Origin: Vitellaria paradoxa
Taxonomy: Eukaryota; Streptophyta; Magnoliopsida; Ericales; Sapotaceae
Direction of reading: 5' to 3'
DNA: 64,000 bases
Assembly (NCBI GenBank): GCA_019916065.1
Contig: CM034244.1
Location: 24,606,471 to 24,670,470 of the forward strand
Below, piece after piece: positions 46,217 to 57,600 of this stretch. Numbering within the stretch: position 1 is the first letter of the stretch; the number at the start of each line of letters is the position of its first letter. A model generated the notes under the pieces. The model made no database searches. It was not told the DNA's origin and worked only from the letters and a program-made list of their open reading frames with translations. A program made the translations under genes and the position numbers.

Positions 46217-49200
46217 TCACCACCAAAATGAATGTCTTGCAGGCTTAGTTGCTTTTTGAGAATCATCATCCCATCCTATACTATTAGATGTGTTGTTGTC
46301 ATTATAAAATTGATACCCACCAGGAGGATGGAGATATTGATGAGGGTATTGAGAGGCATATTGAAGGGGATGTTAAGGGTATTGAGGGGGATATTGAGGA
46401 GGGTATTAAGAGGCATATTGAGGGGGATATTGAAGGTATTGAGGGGGATATTAAGGAGTGTAGCTATAAGGGTCAAAAGTACTATATGGATGTAGTGAAT
46501 TATATGATGACTCGCTACCACTACCTTGTGAAGACTCACCAAGTGAAACCCTTCCAAAACTTAAAAAAATGTCATTAGAAGAACCCTATAACTCATATTG
46601 TTGTATCCCCCTACTTCGTCTTGATCGTTCTCTCCTTTCCTGAGACTCATCCGTATGAAATGGATGTTGTGGAGGCATCGGTACAAGTTCTCCCACCTCT
46701 TCATCATCCCTAAAACCATACATTCCTGTTTCTCCTATATATTGTTCTGGCATCTCATAATCACCACCACCATCATCACCACCATCATCACCACTAGGAG
46801 GGCTCAAGCCATCTCTTAATCACTACGACCTGGACTAGAGCTTGCACCATGAACATCATGTGATGAGGGGTCGATATCACCACTATCAATAATTTGATAT
46901 ATTCTTAACTGAAAATCTTCATCTGTGTCTAACAAAGCGATCCTCTTTCTCTTCTAGCCATTGATTTAGTAGGTCATCTTTCTAAAAAATATAGCCCAAA
47001 TTGATTGGATTGAAGCTAGCGTCAATTTCTAATTGGCTTTTCCTCATTTTATGCCTCATCCTCAACCTCATATTGTAGTGAACAAATACTAATTTGTGAA
47101 ATTTGATATACTTTAACCTATTCCTTGTTTTGCTATGGATTAGGATAAATGTACTCCAATTTCTTTCATAATTTGAGGAAGACGTTGTTTGGCTCAAAAC
47201 TTTAACAACTATACGTTGAAACTCAGGAGCACTAGAACCCTAAAGAATCCACCACTCTGCTGTAATGTATAAATAAGTTTAAATTAGTATGAGATAAAAG
47301 TATGACAGCAAATATATTAAATATATTAAAATAGTAGTGAGTAAAATTTTAAATATGTTTACCTGGGTTAGTCCTCATTACCGATCTTTGAGCCACAGGT
47401 TGACCAAACGAGTCTTGTTTATCTCTAAAGATAAGTAACTGTAAAATATCATAAGTTTAGTAAGTGATTTTTAATCATAAATATAAATAAATTAATTTTT
47501 TTGTGTAAATGAATAAAAAATAATTGTTACCACCTGATTCATGGCCAAAATTTGATTTTCTAGTACTGGTTCCAACTTTGTGATTATATTTTTAGTTCTA
47601 TTTAACACTTCTGTTAACACATCAGGGGAAGATTGAGTCCCATATTAAAATTGGGGATTTAAGAAATATCATGCCATGGATATAAATGTAAAAAAAATGT
47701 TACTATAAGAAATAAATGAAGAACATGTGATTTAAGGAGAAAAACAAAAAAGACAAATATAAAAAAATATACCTGCTGCGTGTAAATTGTGATGCAACTG
47801 TGAAGCCCAACGACTATTAATTATCTTCCAATATTCTTGATAACAATATTCTTGATAGTAGCAACAATTATTTTTAATTGCCAATCTTGCTCTATCCATT
47901 GCCTCGTATATGAAACCCATGGTAGGTTTTTCATCACCATCCACTAACCTTAGTACCTTAACAAGAGGTTCATATACTTTAATTATATCATTGGACTTCT
48001 TCCAAACTCAGAATCTAAAATTATTTGTTTCACTTCAACCTCTGGACCACTTCTTGACCTCTCCTATTTTGATCTTCTCCACTCTTCTGATGTAAACATA
48101 TTTCTCAACTCCTGCTTATACCTCACTATACTTTCAAGTGCAATGAAATTTGTTACAAATCTAGTGATAGCAGGACGAGGTAATTCCCTTCCCCTAGTGA
48201 ACTTCTTCATGATTTGGTAGACAGTTGGATAATTATAAATAAAAGTTGTGATAGATTTTGATGTATCCAAGACTTTTGCTACACTTTTTTTTTTTGAAAT
48301 ATCATGTAGCATCAAATTAATACAATGTGCAGCACATGCAGTCCAATACAAGTGGTGTCTTTTTTGCATCAACTTGTGCCCCATAGCTTTTAAGGCTGTC
48401 TCATTATCAGTTACAACTTGAACCACATTAGACTCACCAATTTTCTCTACCACAAAATCTAACAACCCGAAATAGTATTATGTTATCCTACTGCTCACAT
48501 GTGATGCATCAATGGACTTATGAAATATTGTTCTTTTATTATAATACACCAAAAAATTAATTATGTGATCACGTGTTGATCCAGTCTACCCATCACATAT
48601 AATTGTAACACCTCTCTCCTTCCAAATCCCTTCAAATGAGCATATCCATTGTTTGATCTCTTCGTACTCCTTAGGCAGGTATACCTCTGAAATCTCATAT
48701 GCAGTAGGAACCTTCACCCCTTTCCCTAACTCTGCTATTATATCAAACATAGACTGAGCATATTCTGACTCTATAGCCCGAAAGGGGATATTATTAAAAA
48801 ACATAAATTTCGATATAGCTCTACCCAACTTTTCTCTTGCTACTTTTAATCCCTTAAAATTCAGCTTGGGTTGTTTTGAACTTTTACTTTTTTGAAGTAA
48901 AATATCCATTTCTCTCTACTTAGTTTCAGGTGACTCCTGATCAATCCAATTCATCTGTCTACCATCAACATCATGTACACTTCTTCCCCGTGTCAATCTA
49001 TGTCTAATTTCACCCCCGCTACCACTACACCCCATACCTCTCATTCTTTCTATCCAATCTTGATGATCTTGTCTACTTCTATATTTTGCATATACCAATT
49101 CTGAATTAGAATCAGCATCAGAATCCTCATCTTCTCCCAAATTAATACCACGACTATCATCCCTCAATTGTGCTTCTAGTTCCTCTTTTCTTTTTTATTT

Positions 49201-49359
49201 ATCATTCTTTTTTTGTGTGACGTCTTTCAAATGTTTCATCATTTCCTCTCTCACTTCTTTAGATACACTCTCACACGGTGCTACATTTTCTCTTTTTGCT
49301 GCCAAATGTTCTTTCACACATGTAATGCCCCCTTTAATAATTTTTCCACAAAATTTGCG
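46217..49359 (-). pseudogene. hAT transposase (BED-DUF659-hATC), inactivated
   Basis: In order on the minus strand: second half of a BED zinc finger (KFCGKIIKGGITCVKEHLAA, 49359-49270); an acidic linker (48916-49167); DUF659/transposase core (48909-47760: NIPFRAIESEYAQSMF, VVTDNETALKAMG, CAAHCINLMLHDI, then MGFIYEAMDRARLAI and LHAAG); the hATC dimerisation domain (47197-46982: SNYERNWSTF, NRLKY); and a Tyr-Pro-Gln repeat tail (YPPQY units, 46330-46470) ending KPARHSFWW with a TGA at 46217-46219. Introns probably separate the 47760, 47640 and 47400 blocks. At least three in-frame stops occur, including a TAG for Trp in CDGWT. The first BED Cys codon is CGC (Arg). Confidence 0.88.
46330..46470 (-). 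repeat. Minisatellite encoding the YPPQY repeat tail of the hAT transposase
   Basis: Degenerate units of about 15-21 bases ('gagggggatattgagg'). In the minus-strand reading frame of the transposase they give YPPQY/YASQY repeats, a low-complexity C-terminal tail usual for this transposase type. Confidence 0.75.
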
Positions 49360-49764
49360 TTTCAGAGTTATAATAATAAAAAAGTTAAATCAGAGTTATA
49401 ATAAATTTATATTCCATAACATAATAACAATAATATTAGCTATACAAAAAGTTATAAATTACGTACCAAAAAAAGTTATATTAAATTATAGGTGCAATAA
49501 ATTTAATTTAATATAATTTATAATATTATATTATTTAATTTATTTTAGTTATATTATATTAAACATTATTAACATATTAAAAAATATTAATTAAATATTA
49601 TTATAATATTAGTATTATATTAATATAATTAAATATAATTATTGTAATTAATTAAATTTAATTTAAATTTTTAGCTATAACAAAATATAACACCGAATGT
49701 TTAAATTTTATATTTTGATGATTCAAAATAAATAAATAATATAATATTAAATTTTATTTTGTAA

Positions 49765-49917
49765 GGTAACAATGCCACATCAAAAAATATTAGGGGTGAT
49801 GGTAGTGGTGCTATTCCTAGTGGTGGTGGTGATGACACTTCTAGACTTAATCCCAGTGATGATATTGGTTGGAGGTTTGCAACACCTATTGGCACTAGAC
49901 ATGACGTGAAATGCAAA
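49765..49917 (+). pseudogene. Inverted N-terminal exon of the hAT transposase
   Basis: The plus strand reads a Gly/Ser/Asp-rich segment and then DDIGWRFATPIGTRHDVKCK, the first half of a BED zinc finger (DIGWxxG...HxVxC). The rest of the finger (KFCGKIIKGG) is on the opposite strand, ending at 49359. A re-inversion of roughly 49354-49917 would bring the two halves together in frame at a shared GCAAA. I infer an inversion within the element. A possible acceptor AG lies just before GTAACAATG at 49765. Confidence 0.65.
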
Positions 49918-50675
49918 CTCTTTCTCCCAAGTCCTTACCAACTCTTTTTGCCAGACTCTTCCAAGTTCCAAGATTCAAGTCTTCGTCTTCTCAGTTCTCC
50001 CCTGGTTCAAACAACCGCACCACAACAGCCCACTTCAATTTTTTTTTTTTTTTTTTGAAAATTTGTTTCAAAATCACAAATTCACAAGTTTTATAACAAC
50101 TATCTATGGATCCGAAGAAGAGAGGGAAAAAATTGAAGAAAGAAAAAAAATATCGAGTTCTAAACCCTTTTATACCTTTTTAGGCTTTCGGCTGCTGAAA
50201 TCGGAGCTCGATGAAGATGAAACTAAGATCCCAGCCGATCTAAGGTGAAGAGGTGAAGTTTTTTTTGTTCGATCTGGAAGACTAGAATAATAGAACTTGA
50301 CGATCTTTTGTTCTCTCTCACAATTTTTTATTTAGCAAAAGAGTAGGTACTTCTTTAATTTCAGATTTTGAATGAAACCTTTGTTGATTTTTTTTGAATC
50401 TGTGTTGAATAAAACTTCTACTTTTTAGCTTTTGTCGATTTCTCTTTTCAGATTTTTTGTCTGTTGTTCAGTTGTTGATTTTTTTGGTTTGATTGAGTCG
50501 TTACTCTGGCGTTACACCACCGTAACGGACGTTACGCAGCCGTAACGTGCCGTTACGGTGTGAAGGCCGCTACACTCCACGTAACGTGGTCTTAACGGGC
50601 TCTGAAGGAGCCGATTCTGTTACATAATGGCCACTAACATTACGTAACACCGCTTTTTAAGACCATGAGTGCATA

Positions 50676-51934
50676 GAACAAATGGCAGTAGCAGCGAGTA
50701 GAGCAATGGCGGACACTGGGGTTTGTAGTAGCATGCAAAGCAATGGCATTGGTGGTGCAGGCGAAGAGGCAACGAGCGGCGGTGAAGAGTCAGAGTAACA
50801 ATAAACCGGATCAAGGGAGCATTGTAGACTTGGGACTGTATTTTAGAAATTGGGAGTTAACTAGGAAACCAAATTTTCTCGCTTATAGTCTTTCTCAATG
50901 ACCATTTTTCTCGCCTATAATCTCCCATATTTTCCACCCGTCAACAGTTCTGTTGGCACCATATTTTGAACCATATAGTGAGGAAATTAAAAAATACTCA
51001 CAAAATGCAACTGTTAACGAGGAAATTTTTCCACGTAAAAAGTCATCACACTATATACGAGGAAATAATTTTTTCATCACCTAGAGCCTACTATTAATAA
51101 GGAAATAAGTTCTTCAAAAAACTTTTTTCGCCTGTACTCCATTCTCTTGTAGTGCCAGTCTTAATTGAGGTTGAGTTAGATTGTAACCATAGTCGTGCAT
51201 ATAACTCAACACCTAGAAGGTTTTTTTTATTCTTGGGGTTATTGTTGGGACGAGCATTTGGATGACTTGATGTCTAGATGGGCCTAAGTTTGGTCTGCTG
51301 CTGTGTCAGTTCTTTTTCCTAGTTTCCTGGCCTTTAGTCGTATCACCCTCTTTATGATGTCCTGTATTTTTGGTTTACATTATTATATTCATAATATGTA
51401 TCTTATGGTTAATACGGTAATTTATTTAATTTCTGTGGTGTATGTATAGACTCGATTGTCTAGTTTTGATGTAATGGAATTATGTGGTTTTTGACATGGA
51501 AGTTTCGGACCCCGTTCAGAGGGTTTACCATGTGGATAGCTGTCCAAACGGCAGTCACTTTTCTTGCTCAAGTACGTTTCTTGCAAGTTACATTTCTGCT
51601 GCCCATCCTACTTTTTTTGCCACCCTTCTAGCTGACCATTCAACCTAGGACCATCGTCCACCACTGCCCTAACTCCTACCTTAGCTCCATTAGCTTGCAC
51701 AACTATTGATTGATGATGGTTGGGTTTATATATATATATGTATAGCTGGTTTTGTATTTTCGATTCCAGAATTCTCTCTCTTGTTTATATATATTTATGT
51801 ATAACTAGTTTTGTGTTTTTGATTACAGAATTCTCTCTCTTTCCTTCCATCTTTTTTCTATTCTTCTCTTTCTAATTTGTAGAATATGGTGAGAGGATAA
51901 GGAGTGAGGAATTAGTTTCTTTCAGTATATAAAA
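50676..51934. other. Non-coding DNA with a CACTA-like terminus and a 59-bp duplication
   Basis: The 50676-50810 part is GC-richer and continues the DNA interrupted by the hAT. 50870-51154 carries repeated 'tttctcgcctataatct' and 'gaggaaat' words leading to a CACTA-type end. 51722-51839 is a tandem duplication of about 59 bp, each copy holding a TATA-like tract and 'cagaattctctctct'. No gene seen. Confidence 0.5.
50870..51154 (-). mobile_element. CACTA-like terminal region (one end only)
   Basis: The minus strand starts CACTACAAGAGAATGGAG at 51154, the canonical CACTA transposon end. It is followed by subterminal repeats related to 'aggcgaaaaa' and 'gaggaaat'. The opposite terminus and the 3-bp TSD were not found, so this is a fragment or an element interrupted by the hAT. 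Confidence 0.5.
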
Positions 51935-52614
51935 TCAGAGGGTAAGATGAGGACCATGGTCACCTTTATAGATTTCTCTCATAAGTTCTTTGGCTTCATT
52001 TCCAGTTACACACCTCAATGGTCCTAAGGGAGATTTTTTGAGCAAAATTTTTCTATAAATAAAATATTCCCTAGATAATCTAAGGAGTGTCTTCTTATCA
52101 TTCTTACTGATATCTAGCAAGTATTCTTTAGTCTGGATTAATCTCTTGATAGCTATAAACCAAGGCTGCTCTTTTTTTTTCCTATTATTTGGTAAGAGGG
52201 TCTATCTTGTATTTAAATCTGGATCATAGGATTTTTTTAATACTTCTAATCTCAGTAATGCTGTCGGTGTGGCTAATGCATTAGTAAATGAATTGTCTAA
52301 GTATAGAATATGGTAAGAGATTCTTATCCTTAGTTTGGTATACTTCATTACTCTATTGTGTAATTAGCTCTGAATCCCCACACCCCGTGAGTTCTTTAGT
52401 TTCAAGATCCTGTGAGATTTTTAGTCTCAGTATGCACGCTTTTTATTCTGCCATGTTATTCATGCAATCTTCTAACGGTAGCTTCATGACTGTAGAAAGT
52501 TGGTTACCTTCTTCCAAAACTAGTACTACCCTATTCCTGCACCTTTTTTATTTACTCCCCGATCAAAATACATCTTCCATCTTGGGATCTAATCTACCTT
52601 TAACTGTACAATGA
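51935..52614 (-). pseudogene. Tat/Ogre-type gypsy RNase H and integrase N-terminus, remnant
   Basis: From 52614 leftward in mixed frames: WKMYF-like start, VVLVLEEGNQLSTVMKL, CMNNMAE*KACILRL, and ELTGCGDSELI (RNase H motifs). Then comes the linker PWFIAIKRLIQTKEYL and an integrase N-terminus, REYFIYRKILLKKSPLGPLRCV...KELMREIYKGDHGPH (51935-52120). This linker style is typical of the Tat lineage. Several stops are present, and the fragment is cut at both ends, on the right by long LTR copy 4. Confidence 0.75.
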
Positions 52615-52623
52615 CAATGTCCT

Positions 52624-54215
52624 CATAGACACTTCAATTTTTCCCTTTATTTAAAATTTACCATATTTAATATTTTTAGTTAAACAGTACTTTACGAATT
52701 AAAACTTTTTAATTGTAGCATATGTCAAAGTTCAAGAAATCAACAAAAGCAAACATTTGGCAAAACGACGATTAGGTCATTAGAAAAAAAAAGAGAGAAG
52801 TCAAGTTGAAAGCTTAGATTAAGGTGGGATGCCATCAAATTGTATAGATGTGTCCAAGACACTAAACAGACAACTCCTGCATCAACAAAATGGCTCCTAC
52901 CGATGAAAAGAAAGATACCGACACAATAGATAGAAATTGCACCTTTAGATGAACTTTGAAGAGCTCTAAAATTCACAGTGATACTAAGGATACAATTCCT
53001 AAAGTAAACCCCCAACTGAGCTACAGTAGATCAAATATTAGGTAGTGCTTTAGGAATCCAAACCCAAAGAGTCATTAATGGCCTACAATTTACCAGAAAC
53101 CCCTGAAAGTCAATCCAACATCACAGATGAATCCCTCGTGTCCAAATAATGTAAGAGGAGTCATCTTGGAGGTGCCCACAAGGGTCGATCGAAAGAATCA
53201 GGTGGCCCCTTCACCATTTTAACTTGTTTCAAAGTAGCAATCTTCAAACAACCAAAACTAGGTAATAGGGATTCTATTTTTAACCTAATTTGGTTCTAAG
53301 AAACTTTATTTTGCTCTCCAAGATAACCATGAAGCACCTAGCACTCTCAAAACCTATCCAGAACATCTAGAAATGGTTTGAACATGCCAGAATAATACCC
53401 GAACTTAGTCAAACTTGCACTTAGCTGCAAGCTAAAGTTGGCCTTCTTGTGTATGCTGCCATTTCAACTAGCTATGCTTGTCGTGGAGGACTTCCTCGCC
53501 TATAAGGTTAGGTAAAATTCTCCACCTATTCTGTCAGGTGAACTTTTTTACCCGCGAGACCCACGTAGGTTTTTCCACCACATAGCCAGGTAGAATTTTC
53601 TACCCGCAAGAGCCAAGTAAAATTTTTCACTTGCAAAGTCAAACGAGATTTTCTACTCACAAACGTGGACTGACAAATCCACCACGAGTGGACCTTTTGA
53701 TAAGCATAAGTTGAAGCCTATAAATAGGCACCCTAAGTTCATTTTTCACATTTAAACACTTGATGCACCCAAAGCATTCGAGGTCATGCTAAGACTCTAG
53801 ACTTTCTCTCTTTAGAAAAAACCTGTATCTATAAAAATTTTCTTTTTCTAGAAATTTTTTATTTTATTTTTCAATTCAATTTATTTGCATGATTAGAATA
53901 AAATAATTTTAATTATGTAAGTAAAAACCCTCTATCAGTGAATGGTATCCGGATCATGACTCAAGTTCGGGCTGATGTATGATATTGACAGAATTTACCT
54001 AAGACAACTTAGAAAAATTTTAGACATCACACATAAAACATGCACATCATACCACCATCATGCTATGCCATACTCACATCACACTACCATACCATGCTAT
54101 GCCATGCCATGTCATCCCTACGATGTTATGCCATGTTCACATGCTACCATGATATGTCATACCATGATATCATAGTACATCACCATGATATACTATGTTA
54201 TCATGCCATATTATC
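52624..54215 (+). repeat. Long LTR, family L, copy 4 (inverted, U3 plus start of R only)
   Basis: It is the reverse complement of the right-hand parts of copies 2 and 3. It begins atagacac (others tgtagacac), then aaatttaccatattta, the 'ggatgccatcaaattgta' segment and TATA box CTATAAATAG at 53718-53727. Next come the AGAGAGAAAG-type leader and the 'ccatgatat' array, which ends near 54215. The downstream half of the LTR is missing. It faces copies 2 and 3. Confidence 0.8.
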
Positions 54216-54615
54216 ATGTTATGCCATGATAACTCTTATGACGGTCGCTCTTATGGAAATTCAGGATACTTAGCAGTAGGAGGTATTCTCTGTAATCATC
54301 TTGACAGGGTTATCTTTGCCTTTGATCATTTTCTTGGTCATGGGCCTATTATTTTTGTTGAGTTGATTGCATTACTAATGGGTTTAGAGACTGCTACTAG
54401 AATGGGGTTCTTTTCCTTGATTGTAGAGTCAAACTCAGCTATTGTGGTCTCGTAGGCATCTTTTAATGGTTCAAGTTGTTGGCAGTATGCTTATCTCTTA
54501 GCTCTAGTCTGTTACATTTGTGCTTATTCATCTATTTAGGTTCATGATATTTATCCAAAAGCTAATTAGTTTACTAACTTTATCGCTAATTGGGCTGGTA
54601 CTAGCCAACAAGTGT
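54216..54615 (+). pseudogene. LINE-type RNase H (RVT_3) fragment
   Basis: The plus strand reads YDGRSYGNSGYLAVGGILCN, FAFDHFLGHGPIIFVELIALLMGL and FFSLIVESNSAIVV, then after a TAG, VHDIYPKAN*FTNFIANWAG. These are the GGxLRD, ExxAL and VESDS motifs of the plant LINE / RVT_3 RNase H. The first catalytic Asp (YDG) is visible, as are the Glu of VELIAL and the Glu of the VESN box; the usual Asp of VESD is Asn. The fragment is wedged between copy 4 and copy 2 with no visible RT. Confidence 0.75.
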
Positions 54616-57600
54616 GCTGTGACTAGATCCACGTGTTGAGCTGATGGGCACGAGTTGTGAGTTCTTATTACGACTTGGTGCATCTAAGATTGTCCAAATG
54701 TGAAAAACTATCTTTTATTTTGAAATAGAGCGTTGATTACAAAGATTAGGATTCGCTACTCGACACTTTCAAAATAAACGTGTCGAGAAACCCAAGTTTT
54801 AGTTTAAGTTTAAAAGTGCTTTGATTTATGATTTTTAAATTATGATAGAAGGCGCATTTTTAGTGACATCAACTAGTCTGTGCATGCACGAAAATCTTAT
54901 GCCTGGATACCTAAGGATATCCAAAGTCCATTTCAATTCTTTGTAGTCATGATCTTACAATATAAGACTCCAGTTTATAATGATTATAATATATAACACA
55001 TAAATGCAAACAATATATGAAACGTGAGGTGGCTAAGCATAGCTCATACGTGCGAGTGTAGTGAGATGTCTACCTCTGTATGAGTGTGTGTGATAGGAAT
55101 GAAGTGAGGATTGAAAAGGTCTATATAAATCCAGGTGACCAAACTTAAACTATCTGCTCAAGTTGCCTATGTATCTTGTGAAAGGATCAAGTCATCATAG
55201 CTTACATTTATGGTCGAACTACATGTTTTTTGTGGATGGAAGCCTTGCTTTAAGTGTAGATTATGCCTCACGTAGATGATCTATGAAGACTATGGAGACC
55301 GTACTCAGGTTATATATCTACTCGAGCTGCCTACGTACCCTGTAAAGGGATCAGGTCACCGTAGCTCGCAACTAGGTTAAAACTACATGTTTGAATGCTA
55401 AATAGATGCAAGAGCTTAGCTTTAAGGTAGCACCTCACACTGATGGTCTATGAAGATCGTGGTGACAAGATTCAAGCTATCTACTCTAACTGCCTATGTA
55501 CCCTATTAGGGGATTAGGTCTACGTAGCTTTATGACAAAGATCAGTGTGAAAGAGCCTTACTCCTGATGTGGGCTGAGGAAAGGAAAGAGTCTTAACTCT
55601 AAGTATGTATTAGGAGTAATTGCCTTCGTATTATGAGAGCTTAACTCTTAGATTGAAATGAAAGTTAGCACCTCGTTTGTAACTTGGGAAGAGAGCTGAG
55701 CTTTAGATGATAATAGACAATTAGCACCTCGTGTTTAACTAGGAAAAGAACCTAGTTCTAGATTAAAAGAACAGTTAGCGCCTCGCGTATAACTGGGAAA
55801 TGGTTAACAGGGAAAGGAGTTTAGCTCTAAATAGGAAGGATAGTTAGCACCTAGTGTGTAACTTTGGATTGAGCTTTGCTTTAGATAAAAAAGAATAGTT
55901 AGCGCCTAGCACATAACTAAGGGAAAGGAGCTTTGCTCCAAATAAAAAGGAATAGTTAGTGACTGGCACATAACTAAGGGAAAGAAGTTTTGCTCCAGAT
56001 GAGAAAGAACACTTAGTGCCTAGTGGATAACTAAGGAAAGAAGCCTTGCTCCAAGCGAGGAAGGACAGTTAGCACCTTGTGCATAACTAGGGAAGAAGTT
56101 TCACTCTGTTGAGGAGTTCAACTCTAAGGAATGACACAGTTAGCACCTTGCACATAATTATGGAAAGAAGCATTGCTCCAAGGATACGCCTAGCACATGT
56201 GACAGAGTGTCTATCATTTAGGAAAAAAACTCAGCTCCAATCGAGAGCTCAGCTCCTAGTGATGATGGTCAAGTCTATATGCCTAGAAGACTAATGTGGT
56301 GTGAGTGATGTAGTTTCTATGATCTAATATGCCATGGACATGTTAAATGCAATGACAACTTATATTCTAACATAGATGACAGTTCAAAGATCCATGTCAA
56401 ATATATCTAAAAAATCATCGGCATAGCCAATCCTAAGTCATTTCTAGTCTCTAAAGCCTTACTTGCTCAGTTAAATGCTCTGGATTTGTAAGTTTTTGAT
56501 TTCCAAGTCTCTGTCAACCCTAGTGGGGGTCTGTTTGCATGTTTGAATGTGTTCTAGCATGTCAAAGCATGTATATGATGTCAAAACATGATGCATAGGA
56601 TATCATGGCATGTGCTAGCATGGTAAATGATATCCTAGCATATTATATCATGATGTGGGATGGTGAATGAGCATAGTAGCATGGAATAACATGATAATCT
56701 GACATGCTGGCATGACATGATTTTAGTCATGACATGATATAACATAGCATAACATGGCAATATGATATGTTAGCATGGCACAGAATGATAATTACCTGGT
56801 ATAATATAATAGAGATGAGATGGCATGAAAAATATGATGTTTAACATGGCTAGCTTGACAGGGTAATATAATGTTATAGCACAACATAGTACAGCTAACA
56901 TGCTTTTATGACATGGTATGATGTATTAGTATGAAGTGGGCATGTCATGTGTATGATGTCTTGATTTTCCAAAATTGTCTTAAGTAAATCAGACCAATAT
57001 CATACATCGAGTATAACCGAATTTAAGTTATGATCCAAATACCTTTTATTAACTAAGTATTTCTGTTTGCATAGTTAAAATTATTCTATTCTAATCATGC
57101 AAACACATTGAATTGAAAGATAAAATAAAAATTTTCTAAAGAGAGAAAATTATACCAAAGCGGGCTTTCTCTAGAGAGAGAAGCTCTAGCTTTGCCTTGA
57201 ATGCATCGAGTGATGAATGAATGAAAAATAAGGATGGGAAGGCCCCTATTTATAGATTTTCTAGTTGAACAAAGCTTTTGCCAGGCCAAACGGGCAAGAA
57301 TGATTGCCCAGGTCCTTGGACAAACATATTTACCTGGTTAGATAGGAAAAACACTTAGCTAGGGCTACTTAGTTGTCTTTTCTACCCATTGGGATGGGCA
57401 AACATGTTTGCTCGAAGCCCTGGGCAAACCTGATTGCAAAATATGACAGGCAAAACATCTTGCAAACCCTACGGAGGTAAGATAGCTGGCCACCATGCTT
57501 GGTGGCAAGAAAGTGGAAGCTAGGCCAAAAAAAGGGGGCCATTTGGCCTAAGTCATGTTCGGCTAAGTTTCGGTTCTGTCCTAATAGGTTCAAGTCATTT

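Larger units (their letters stand above)
45705..50667 (-). mobile_element. hAT DNA transposon, complete ends, 8-bp TSD AGTGCATA
   Basis: The terminal inverted repeats are CATGGTTTTAAAAAATAG (left) and CATGGTCTTAAAAAGCGG (right, reverse complement). They are flanked by AGTGCATA at 45697-45704 and 50668-50675. An 8-bp duplication is diagnostic of hAT. Subterminal GTAACG/CGTTAC words are frequent at both ends and are likely transposase-binding motifs. The 4963-bp interior carries a minus-strand transposase gene of the BED/DUF659/hATC type that is now broken, so the copy is non-autonomous. Confidence 0.93.

Noticed and set aside
46232..46578. Overlapping plus and minus Ile/Leu-repeat ORFs
   Set aside because: They are other frames of the minisatellite that encodes the YPPQY tail of the hAT transposase.
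43325..51154. CACTACAA at 43325 as the partner end of the CACTA terminus at 51154
   Set aside because: Only eight bases match, flanking triplets differ (aaa versus cca), and unrelated repeats fill the interval.
53975..54273. His/Met/Cys-rich ORFs around the ccatgccatg repeats
   Set aside because: They are translations of the CATGG-type LTR array in inverted copy 4.
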